Positions 32,448 to 42,500 of a stretch of DNA of 64,000 bases are shown piece after piece. Source of the DNA: Megalobrama amblycephala (Eukaryota > Chordata > Actinopteri > Cypriniformes > Xenocyprididae). Position numbers and translations under genes: made by a program. The notes under the pieces are model-generated. The model was not told the DNA's origin. It did not search any database and worked only from the letters and a program-made list of their open reading frames with translations. The stretch is taken from positions 3,844,917-3,908,916 of the forward strand of contig NC_063049.1 of the NCBI RefSeq assembly GCF_018812025.1. Direction: 5' to 3'. Position 1 is the first letter of the stretch. Each line of letters begins with the position of its first letter.

Positions 32448-33557
32448 TCATGATTGTGCAGGTGGCAGCGGGACTTCAGTCGGAGGGTTTGGATCACTAG
32501 TGATCTTTAAATCACGGCAGAACAACACCGGTTCATTACCAAGACCCATTCTGTACTGCCACAGATATACAGACTTGTTTGGCTTCAGCTCAAATGAGAG
32601 TTTTTCTTCCTCTTCAGTCATTTCATTACAGCTTTCATTTTCAGTGCTGACATGAGAACGTCCATATTCTGCAGAAAAGGAGAAATGACTCTTTGTAATC
32701 AACTTTGCCAGGGCTCCAGATTCAATCGAGGCTGATGCGGCAATGTTCCAGTTGTGTGTGATCTGGGTCATCTTCTCCTTATTCCATCCCACCTTTTTAG
32801 TGATTTTCCTTTTCAATGTCACTGGTGTATTGCTGTCATTAGATATAGTTTTAATATTCTCCCAAATGCCAAAGGCTGGGCCTTTAGTTACTGACAGACC
32901 ACCAGGAAGGAAGTTAAGAACATCGTGATGAACAGAAAAGACACCAGAGAAATAATCTTTGCTGAAGTTAAAACTGCTGACGCAGAACTGAACTCCCCAC
33001 TCTGAGACTGGCTTGAGGAAGAAGATGCTGTAGCGTCTTGCAAAGCGTACAACCGGCGTGTGTTCTTCTATGTCTACTAACACGGTACCTGTATAATCGA
33101 TGAATCCCACACTCCAGTAATAGAGCCCTTCTCTGCAGTCGGGAGGCAGGTTTTGTTCTAGAACATCCGAGGCTGTATTCAGGTTTGTTGTTATTCGGTA
33201 AGTGCCCTTTTCTTGGAAGATAATGTAAAACATGCGAATGGCTGAGAAGTAGTGGTCTCCACCCTGGCAGTTGGGATGAAGGGTGTGAACTTCGTCATCG
33301 CTGTCTGTCGTCAGGTTGGTGAATTTGCGGTACTCATTGCCCCTGATGATGTAAAAGTAGCCATCTTTATCTGCAAGGTAATGGTCTCCATTTTTGCAGG
33401 CAGGGTGCAGACTGAAAATAGAGATGTCTGAACCTTTATTTAAATCACTTGTCTTCATATAGCAGCCGAGATCAGAGCGGATTATATAAATGTTTTCGCC
33501 CGCTCCACAGATGTCGATGCCTTTTGTTTTGCTCTTGGGAATAATGCTGTTCATCAT
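32448..33557 (-). CDS. Intact fish gene of unknown function, 369 residues
   Basis: The ATG at 33557 (MMNSIIPKSKTKGIDICGAG) lies eight bases inside an exon whose acceptor TGTTTCAG ends at 33566, so an upstream 5'UTR exon is likely; the stop is at 32448. The N-terminal half has four similar units, each with a Y-Y-I-I-like core and a LHP.C..GDHY signature (HPACKNGDHYLADKDGYFYI; HPNCQGGDHYFS), suggesting a beta-propeller-like or repeated beta domain. The C-terminal third is Ser/Thr/Lys-rich with alternating hydrophobics (KRKITKKVGWNKEKMTQI, ASIESGALAKLI) and ends in YLWQYRMGLG. That pattern resembles beta-rich pore-forming folds, but I do not assert this. No signal peptide or transmembrane helix seen. 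Related fish proteins are uncharacterised as far as I know. Confidence 0.85.
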   Translation of the reverse strand: MMNSIIPKSKTKGIDICGAGENIYIIRSDLGCYMKTSDLNKGSDISIFSLHPACKNGDHYLADKDGYFYIIRGNEYRKFTNLTTDSDDEVHTLHPNCQGGDHYFSAIRMFYIIFQEKGTYRITTNLNTASDVLEQNLPPDCREGLYYWSVGFIDYTGTVLVDIEEHTPVVRFARRYSIFFLKPVSEWGVQFCVSSFNFSKDYFSGVFSVHHDVLNFLPGGLSVTKGPAFGIWENIKTISNDSNTPVTLKRKITKKVGWNKEKMTQITHNWNIAASASIESGALAKLITKSHFSFSAEYGRSHVSTENESCNEMTEEEEKLSFELKPNKSVYLWQYRMGLGNEPVLFCRDLKITSDPNPPTEVPLPPAQS

Positions 33558-33881
33558 GTCTGAACCTGAAACACAGAATAAACCAAACACTCAATCTCCA
33601 CACCAAATGAATGCTGTTATTTTACTCCTTCTATAGATTGAGTTCATTAATTACCAAAACAGCTTTATATGTGAGGGAGGAAAATGAAATCTAACTGATG
33701 ATTTTTATTTTGTGCATTTAATCATCTTGCAGAAGAAACACTTTTTATGTCAAAATGCCAAAAATGCACATTTTTAAAAATATTTTAAAATAAGTACATT
33801 TTTGCCAAACCTGGTATTTCCAGGACTTACCGCTTTGGCATTTAAAGCAGAAAATGAAACAACCAAATGACAACCATACAT

Positions 33882-34946
33882 TAGTGCTGTAGTCCGGACT
33901 CGAGACGTTTTTCTGTTGTCTCGGACTCGTTGGTATTTGCACTCGGACTTGTCTTGGACTTGGTCATTGGTCTCGCCAAAAGTTCTAGTTGGTCTCGACC
34001 GAGTTCAGCAGGTCAGTCTCACTTCTTTCCAATTCTTCTGATATTCTTGACTGAATTCGTTTTATAACTTTAATGGTAATAATAAATCTGTATTTAATAT
34101 TTACAATAAAGAATACAGAAATTAAGGTAACCAATGTAAAATAACACTGGATGTGTTATTTTACATTTGATTACTTTAATTTCTGTAGTATTTCTTACCT
34201 GAATAAAAACCTACTTAACCTGAAAAACGTAGTTTCATAGCTCTCTATTCTATTGCATTTATTTGTGCTGTTGTTTGCAATTTTTTTTATTTGTTTTTAT
34301 TTTATTACTGAGTTTTCAAAATAAAACTTTGCATTGAAGAAAAGTAGATTTTTGTTTGTATATGCTGTCAATTATAGTTCTTAGAAAGAAAATTGGAATC
34401 AGTAAAAACAGGTATCGGCAGATCACACTATCAAAAAATCGGAAATCAGAATCGGCCAAGAAAATTGCAATTGGCGCATCTCTAGTTCCAACGAAAGCCA
34501 CAGCAAAACTGCGAATATCGATGTTTTGTGAACGAATCTGTGGCTGTGAAAAAACCATGAGAGTCAATTATTCAATTACCCTTTTTAAAAATACTGCCAC
34601 TTGCTTCGTTATTGAATGAAAGAATGACTCGATGACTCACTCATTAAGACAATGACTTACCGCCACTGAAAATGTGAAGTTGCACGTCAGAATTATGTGA
34701 CTTTAGTGAAATTGAAATGCAAAATGATTATCTTAGAATAGAAGATATGCTGTCTCTTGCATCACATAAATTATCAATAGTTATGTACGTGGTCTTGAAG
34801 AGGATTTTTTTTTGTCCTGTCTCTGTCTTGACTGTCTCATTTGGACTCGGACTTGACTTGGACTCAAACTTTTTGGACTTGGACTCGAACCTTTTGGACT
34901 TGGACTTGACTTGGACTCGACAAAGGTGGACTTGACTACAGCCCTA
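33882..34946. mobile_element. hAT element with GGACTCGGACTTG ends, 1065 bp
   Basis: Starts TAGTGCTGTAGTCCGGACTC and ends GGACTTGACTACAGCCCTA, with the perfect 8-bp target duplication CCATACAT (33874-33881, 34947-34954). Subterminal (T)GGACTTGGACT repeats are prominent at the right end. No transposase. A short inverted repeat lies at 34110-34200, and a CGGAAATCAGAATCGGCC fragment of another hAT family lies at 34390-34490. Confidence 0.9.
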
Positions 34947-34954
34947 CCATACAT

Positions 34955-37373
34955 TAACATTAGGAGAACAATCTGTGTTTGCTGAGTCTGTCAGCCATTT
35001 TGAGTTCACAGATTCACATGAAATTGTGCACATATCAGCCTATATACAGGACATCTTCATTCAACTAAATAATACAAATTCTCCTCAGCAGAAGTGGGCA
35101 ATGAAGTACATTTACTGTAGTTTTTTTTTTTTTTTTTTTGACAATGTGTCCTTTTAAGAGTAGATTAAAATGTGGGTACTTTAACTTGAGTAAATTTCTA
35201 ATGAAAAATCTGTACTTTTACTTCACTACGCTGGGTGGCATTCCTCTTGTTACTTTATTTTAATTAAATACTGTACATGTTAAGAAATGCATAGTTTATT
35301 CCAAGCATGTAGTTCTGTCCTTTTGAGTCGATTGTGTTCAAAGTCGTGATCAAACAAGTTAGCTAAACTGTCTAAATTGGTTTGAGAATGATTTGTTCAG
35401 TTCCTGCCTGCACTGAATCGCCTGAAGCGTTTCTCAAGGCTGATTTATACTTCTGCATCTGACCTGCGCCGAAGCCTCTGCGCCGTAGGCTATGTGTCTG
35501 TTTTCATTTATACTTCTGCGTCGTAGGCTATGCAATTAACAGCAAATCTGTAAATGCGTCCTACCGTTCGCCAGCAATGAAGATCTTTATTAGTTGAACT
35601 GCGTATGCGTCTGAGAACAATTCCACAGGTATCAATTTCATTTGATCTCAATTCATACAGCCAATAGCCGACATTTTACAACCAAACAGATTATTACGCC
35701 ACGATAACACCAATACAAAGTATGTAGCATTTCTTTAGTTTTTTTTTTTTTTTGGGACATATATCTTAATTTATACATTAAATAAACTCCCAGAGAGTAT
35801 GAAATGAACACCTGCGGTAATGTGTGGATAGTCATCTATAGACTCTTTCACAATCACATCGGTTAACGTCCATCTGTAGGTCCATCTTTCCTTCGCGCCA
35901 GAGATTTCTCAGGAAAATGCTGTAATAACTTTAAATGTGAACTGTTTATGTCAAGAGTAAGACTAATCATTTTTATGTATTTACACAGTCGGTCCTTTTG
36001 ATAACATTATTTATTATTTCCTTTCTGTAACTGCCTTGCTTAGTGTTTCCGTGAGCAGAAACTTTAGCAATGTTGTGTCCTTGAATTGCTGTCAGAGTTT
36101 TATCACAATGATTGTGTATCCACACTAATCTGTTAACAAGAATATTCTCTTTAAAAACAAATCTTTATTTTTTGAAAATGGTATGACAGTATTGTTCTTG
36201 TGAGATTTATTTACGAGTAATGCACACCTGAAAGCAGCACATCCACATAATACTCTGAAGAATTAATGGGGTGAAGATTTTTGTCACGAACATTAAGCTC
36301 ACTCACACATTCATCCTTTGTGAAGTCTTGTTTTGCCCTGTCTGACACTACTGAGCGGTTTTCCGTTTTCTGTATTCCTGTGTATGACCTTGGACTGTTT
36401 ATTAGTGATGGTGAAATGAAGCTTTGTGAAGCACCGAGGCTTTCCCCTCAAGTGTATCATAAAAAGGTTCATTACTCTAAGCTTTTCAACACGGTGCACA
36501 CTAACGCCATCTTGTGGTCAAAAGGTGGGAAAAAAAACTGCATTTGCGTCCCAGACGACCCAACTATTTTCAGACTGATTTTCATGTAATAAATCAGTTT
36601 GTGCTATGAAAAGTGTATAAAACAATGTAAATTATTATTTTACTTACACAATTTGAATAAATGAGTCTGTGAATACATTTTTTGGGGGGAAATAGGCAAG
36701 CGTGGGCATATATTATCAAAATAAATGAAGATTGTCATAGAATGAAGTATGAACTGAGAATAAATACAAACTGAACATGCACAAAACTGCAAATGTAAAT
36801 ATTTATTTTTATTATGACATTCTTTTGCTAAAAAGCAAATGACACTTCACAGCTTTGGGTAAAACGCAGCGCTTTAAGCCATGGTCACACTAGACTTTGA
36901 GCATGCAATATTTCTTCAGACACTGCAATAGTCGTGATATGACGTCACGCTCTTTATGAACATCAATTCAACATATAACAAAACAGAAATACACTCAAAA
37001 AGTAAAAAAAAAAAAATGCAAAAATATAATTTGCTTAATTCAGCCAGGAGGTCACTGAAATGCATTAATTTTAAAAATAGGCTACAGAAACAGTTATTGA
37101 CAAAAGCAAAGATTCTGAAAACACTGAATGAGATCCATACTCATTTTATATAGCCTAGCATTATTTACAGTAGTAACAGTAAATATATTTTATTAGGATT
37201 GATATCAGATTTGAAAATGTCATTATAAATATGGTGATTATAAGGTGGAACCATCACCTTTGTGCTCCGTTTAAGACTTTCTCAGTCTCTGAATACACAG
37301 CTCCTGTTCCTCATTTCCTGATCAGTCCCACTGATTGTTGTCAGGAGGACGCTACAAAAGGCTTTACTGTGTG

Positions 37374-37380
<7 letters not shown>
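34955..37380. other. Intergenic DNA with MITE fragments
   Basis: 35090-35260 holds AGTACATTTACTGTAG-type repeat sequence with a T-run at 35119-35139. 35440-35540 has TTTATACTTCTGCGTCGTAG. 36405-36530 has GAAGCTTTGTGAAGCACCGAGG. All are pieces of common fish DNA-transposon families. No gene. Confidence 0.5.

Positions 37381-37381
<1 letters not shown>

Positions 37382-37416
<35 letters not shown>
37382..37416. repeat. (TA)n microsatellite
   Basis: An almost pure AT dinucleotide array abutting the left end of the Tc1-type element. Confidence 0.95.
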
Positions 37417-37419
<3 letters not shown>

Positions 37420-37420
<1 letters not shown>

Positions 37421-38276
37421 AGTCCAAAAGTTTGGAACCACTAAGATTTTTAATGTTTTTCAAATAAGTTTCATCTGCTCACCAAGGATACATTTATTTA
37501 ATTAAAAATACAGTAAAAAAAACAGTAATATTGTGAAATATTATTACAATTTAAAATAACTGTTTTCTATTTAAATATATTTCACAAAGTAATTTATTCC
37601 TGTGACGGCAAAGCTGAATTTTCAACATCATTACTCCAGTCTTCAGTGTCACATGATCCTTCAGAAATCATTCTAATATGCTGATCTGCTGCTCAAGAAA
37701 CATTTAATATGTACAATTGAACAAAATATTTGTGTACAATATTTTTTTTCAGGATTATTTGATGAATAGAAAGTTCAAACGAACAGTGTTTTTCTGAAAT
37801 CTAATCTTTTGTAACATTATAAATGTCTTTACTGCCACTTTTGATTGATTTAATGCATCCTTGCTGAATAAAAGTATTCATTTCTTTAATTTCTTTAAAA
37901 AAAAAAAAAAAAAAAAAAAGTTCTTACTGACCCCAAACTTTTGAACGGTAGTGTATAATGCTACAGAAGCTTTGTATTTCAGATAAATGCTGTTCTTTTG
38001 AACTTTCTATTCATCAAGGAATCCTGAAAAAAAAAAAGTACACAACTGTTTTCAACATTGAAAATAATCATAAATGTTTATTCAGCTTTGCATCACAGGA
38101 ATAAATAACTTTGTCAAATATATTCAAATAGAAAACAGTTATTTTAAATTGTAATAATATTTCACAATATTACTGTTTTTTGCTGTATTTTTAATTAAAT
38201 AAATGTAGCCTTGGTGAGCAGACGAAACTTCTTTTAAAATCATTAAAAATCTTAGTGGTTCCAAACTTTTGGACTG
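37420..38276. mobile_element. Tc1-like non-autonomous element, 857 bp
   Basis: Starts CAGTCCAAAAGTTTGGAACC and ends with its reverse complement, with TA on both sides (37418-37419, 38277-38278). Long internal inverted repeats (37500-37620 versus 38085-38195) surround an A-run at 37898-37919. No transposase. Confidence 0.85.
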
Positions 38277-38281
38277 TACTG

Positions 38282-38284
<3 letters not shown>

Positions 38285-38321
<37 letters not shown>
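38285..38321. repeat. (TA)n microsatellite
   Basis: AT dinucleotide array on the right side of the same element. Confidence 0.95.
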
Positions 38322-38323
<2 letters not shown>

Positions 38324-39360
38324 GCAGACTTCAAATGGTAAGGTCCAAACCTCCAGACACCACGGAAACAACCACACCACGAATGTGATGATGGATGCAG
38401 ATGGATTTATTCCCTTAAACAGAGTAGTGTGAGGCAATATTAGTATACACACATCAGGCCTACTCTCTCATTCCTCTGCTTCTCAGTCCGCATACACCGC
38501 GTCTGAGCAAGAACGCTTAAAGGGTGTTACAAATAGAAATGATATTTAACATGAGAAAACATAGTGCTTAATTATCTCACATAACATGACAACATAAATA
38601 AAAACGTAATAGTCATTAAACATGTTAACATTCAAATACATTGTAACTTCATAGGAATGCATGTAAAGTATACTACTATAAACTCTAAATTGCATCAAAA
38701 TTTGATTGTTAAATCACTGTGTACAATAGAGTTGTTGTTTTTTTTGCATGAACGCACTGTCAATGCATAAAAATGTACCACGAAGCAGTTAGTATAGAAG
38801 GTCTAGTATACACTCAAGTATACATGCATTCTAAATCAACTCGCAAATAAATTCAGATTATAAAATAAACATTTAAATTAATGATCAGATTGAAACAACA
38901 TACCTTAAACAGAGTAGTGTGTGGCAATATTAGTATACACACTCATTCCTGCATGGAAAAATACACATGCAAACTTTTAACACGGTTAAAAGTACTAATT
39001 TCACGGAAAATACGTTAATCACACGGATACAAGTTACAACAGAAACTCTTAACAGTGTTTTAACATCATGAATGTAGCGATTACGTTATAAAAAGACAGT
39101 TAATGCAAGATATATGAGAGAGAGAAAGACTACCTCTGCTTCTCAGTCCGCATACACCGCGTCTGAAGGAGAAGGATATATTTCCCTTCGGTGTCTCACT
39201 AATTAAGCCCCACCTACAACAATTGATAGGAACTCCCAATCGGAACCATTGAATATAGAACTTAATAAAAATTAATTTAATACAAGTTTTGATGAAGTTA
39301 ACTAAATTTACAGAACAATTCAAAAAAATATCATATTAAACAGATGTTTTAGTCAACTGG
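38322..39360. repeat. Unassigned repeat with two internally duplicated blocks
   Basis: ACAGAGTAGTGTGAGGCAAT, extending through TATTAGTATACACAC, occurs at 38417-38455 and again at 38906-38942. CCTCTGCTTCTCAGTCCGCA, extending through TACACCGCGTCTGA, occurs at 38475-38508 and 39133-39166. A retroelement remnant is possible. No gene. Confidence 0.6.
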
Positions 39361-39409
39361 CTATATATATAATATTATATTATTATATATATTATATAAT
39401 ATATATATA
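39361..39409. repeat. AT-rich microsatellite
   Basis: TATATA/TATTATAT tract abutting the next Tc1-type element. Confidence 0.9.
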
Positions 39410-40086
39410 CAGTTGCAAGAAAAAGTATGTGAACCACTTGTAGAATCTGTGAAAATGTTAATAATTTTAACAAAATAAAAGTATCTTCTGTTGCTTCCGG
39501 AGGGCAGTACTAAATGAAAAAAATGATATTCAAGCGAAATAAGAAAAATTTGGACATCAAAAGTTTTCACCCCCCGACTCTTAATGCACCGTGTTTCCTT
39601 CTGGAGCATCAGTGCATGTTTGAATCTTTTTTAATAGTTGAGTTTGAGTCCCTCAGTTGTCTTAAGTGTGAAAAGATGGATCTCAAAATCATTCAGTCAC
39701 TGCTGGAAAGGGTTCAAATATGCAGAAGATGCTGAAAAACTGATGAATCTGCAGGAGCTGGAGGATTTTTCTGAAGAACAGAGTTCAGTTTAACTGCTCA
39801 GGACAAACAAGAGACTCATGAACAACCATCACAAAACACACAAAACAGTCGTGGATCATCAGTATTAAGAATCAATGGTTCACATACTTATGAATGGGGT
39901 TATTTTAATAAATTCAGCTATTGTTTTGTCTTGTGGATTATATGTAAACATCTTTTATGTACAATATTTTACTCAGGACAGTACTAAATAAAAAATAACA
40001 TGCATTTTGTATGATCCCTCTTATTTTGTTAAAATTATTAACATTTTCACAGATTCTGCAAGTGGTTTACATACTTTTTCTTGCAA

Positions 40087-40090
<4 letters not shown>
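39410..40090. mobile_element. Tc1-like MITE, about 680 bp
   Basis: Left end CAGTTGCAAGAAAAAGTATG, right end CATACTTTTTCTTGCAACAC. Inverted repeats run about 60 bp inward (GAATCTGTGAAAATGTTAAT and its complement). Lies between TA tracts. No transposase. Diverged relative at 29515-30130. Confidence 0.85.
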
Positions 40091-40123
<33 letters not shown>

Positions 40124-40160
40124 TATATAATTATATAATGTGTGTGTGTGTGTGTGTGTG
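40091..40160. repeat. (TA)n then (TG)n microsatellite
   Basis: AT array 40091-40118, short ATTATATA units, then GT array 40139-40160. Confidence 0.95.
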
Positions 40161-40831
40161 GTTCAGTCCAAAGCAGATCATCTTTCTTTTTATGAGGCTC
40201 TTTATCCTCATCAGCATCATCTCCACATTCATCACAGAACTGCCACAGCTTTTCACACAAACCCAACTGTGTTACTGATCAACATCAAAATAACAATACA
40301 CTGCAGTTAAATTAACACTAATCACATGGTACGCAAACTCACTAAAAATAAACTCAAACATATGACAAATAAAGATCAGCTGTATCCAAAGTACAAATTA
40401 TAAAATACCCAAATAAACCTCAAACACAATATAATATACAGAAAATATATGCTCTGTCACATTTACGAAACAGTCAATAATATTACAGATACAAAACCAT
40501 CCATCAAAAATAATCACACATATACATAAACATTATATTTCTTTAACAAGCATGTATGGTCAATATGATTAAAGAAATTCAATAGATATCCCAGAGAACA
40601 GCGATAAACCTCCTTACCTTCCGCAGGGACACAGAACTGTGACTATGCAATCTTCTTAATCTTGTTAATGGCCGCTGACTCCTCAGGAGTATTACTGCCA
40701 TCAGCTGTATATCTTAGATGGGTGATGCGTGTTGTGTTTGTGTATGAGGATGTAATGCTCCGCCCTCCCTCTGCTGGAGTGTGTTCAGCTTCCTCATCCT
40801 CCAGGATGGGTAGAAGCACCACGATCCCCAT
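40160..40831 (-). other. Possible exons of an unknown minus-strand gene
   Basis: 40831-40643 is open: MGIVVLLPILEDEEAEHTPA and ends NKIKKIA before TAG. A strong donor GCGGAAG|GTAAGG lies at 40618, downstream of that stop. 40266-40160 is open after a TAACACAG acceptor and reads LCEKLWQFCDECGDDADEDK before running into the microsatellite. The two pieces do not join in one clear frame. Neither is recognised. Could be debris. Confidence 0.25.
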
Positions 40832-40953
40832 ACATCATATCCTGTGCTCTTGTCCTGTGTTCTTTAAAAAGATTAAAACAGCCCTATATGAGAATCTCTT
40901 AAACCCTTTCCCTACAGGTCCGTAACATTTACTGGTCTATCATTTATTATTAA

Positions 40954-42357
40954 AGGTGCCATAGAATTAAAAATCTAATTTACCTTGGCATAGTTGAATA
41001 ACAAGAATTCAGTACATGGAAATGACATACAGTGAGTCTCAAACACCATTGTTTCCTCCTTCTTATGTAAATCTCATTTGTTTAAAAGACCTCCGGAAAA
41101 CAGGGGCCGTATTCACAAAACATTTTATCTTACCACTAAGTGTTCTCCTAAATAGCAGTAAAAGTTCTTAGCTAAGAGTTTTCTCTTAAAACCTATTCAC
41201 AAAGCTTCTGAGACAAACTTTTACTAAGGAATAGACTGAAGTCTTAAGCTAAGAGTAAGGGCGGGGTTGACCTCGTTGCTATGGAGTAAACACACAGTGA
41301 TTGGCTGACGGGGGAGGAGTCAGCGATTTAATCATAGAAATATTGTAGAATGAGGTGTCATGTTTCCACATTAAAATAAAGGTTTTAAAATACAAATGTT
41401 GCATTATTCAAATAAATTTTTTATAAAAATGTTGCCATAGTCAAAATAAAATGTTGCCATATTGTTGCCATAAAGGTTTTAAAATGTAGGCTAAGTGTCA
41501 CTAATTAAACTAGTATATACAGTTAATTGTCCACCTCTTGGATGTTTTTATCTCAAAGGAATTCAGAATTCAAGCAACAAATTATGATTTATAAACAAAG
41601 TTTGGGAGGAACACATTCAAACAGTCTTTCTAATCAGCTCGAGAGGAGGAATAAATACACAGACGAGAGCCGACTCGCCTATAGTTACTTCAACAGTTTT
41701 CTACATCCCTCCACCACCCCGCTCCTCACTCTCGGCTGGGGATATGAGGAGAACTCTGGGTTTGGGCTAAATTCCTTGGACAGCACGCCAAATACGCTTA
41801 TTATATATATATTTTTTACTCTATTCAATCATTTGTAAGTGTGAACTCATGAAAACCACTGCCACAGGTAATCAGACAATATTTATTTATTTGTTAAAGT
41901 TTTTTTTTTTTTTTTTTGGCATCTCATCGTAGATCTAAATCTATAAATCAAAATGTATTGCATTTATGAAGAAAAGGTTCAGCACCTAAGGCTCTGTCGC
42001 TATTGTCTCAATGGTGTTCAGTGTCTTTGGGTGGATTAGGACTGTTTGTGATTTGGTCTTAGTGATTTAGGAGTCCTCTTGATTACTCCTAGCGTTTCGC
42101 AGATTTAGGAGCTAGTTTTAGCGCTAAAATGCTTTGTGAAATACTCTTAAAACAAAAATTTAGGACTCCTAAAATTAGGACTGACACGGCCATTATTTTT
42201 AAGAGTTTCTCCTAAATCGCCAAGTTAGGAGCTACTTTTAGCCTTAAGATGTTTTGTGAATACGGCCCCAGGTGAATCTCAACATAACACCGACTGTTAC
42301 GTAACAGTCAAGATCATTAATATGTACGTCCCAACTTTGCAGGCCCCCAGCCAGTAT
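40954..42357. mobile_element. TTAA-target MITE, second copy, interrupted and right-truncated
   Basis: 40954-41103 and 42272-42357 are collinear with 17142-17360. TTAA precedes it (40950-40953). The middle is a Harbinger-like insertion. The right half is missing, replaced by another TTAA-type element beginning at 42357. Confidence 0.85.
41104..42268. mobile_element. Harbinger-like element nested in the TTAA MITE, 1165 bp
   Basis: Starts GGGCCGTATTCACAAAACAT and ends TGTTTTGTGAATACGGCCC. CAG is duplicated (41101-41103, 42269-42271) and occurs once at the matching place in the uninterrupted copy (17289-17291). Long subterminal repeats with TTAGGA/TCCTAA motifs. No transposase; a 103-codon open frame at 41527-41838 is unrecognised. 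T-run at 41899-41919. Confidence 0.85.
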
Positions 42358-42360
42358 TAA

Positions 42361-42500
42361 AGGGGTGGTTCATTGCGATTTCACTTTTTTAACTTTAGTT
42401 AGTGTGTAATGTTGCTGTTTGAGCATAAACAGTATCTGAAAACTAAAAGTTCAATGCAAACGGAGATATTGTCTTGTAAAGTTATGGCAGTTTAATGCCT
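42361..42500. mobile_element. Fragment of another TTAA-target MITE
   Basis: Begins AGGGGTGGTTCATTGCGATT after TTAA (42357-42360) and continues with TTAGTGTGTAATGTTGCTGT, the left end of an abundant cyprinid MITE. The right end is not seen. Confidence 0.65.

Noticed and set aside
32448..33557. Calling the intact gene a pore-forming toxin
   Set aside because: Only a loose strand pattern supports this; no diagnostic motif, so function is left unknown.
38322..39360. Pair of LTRs suggested by duplicated blocks
   Set aside because: The repeated blocks are short and differently spaced in the two places, with no TG/CA ends or target duplication.
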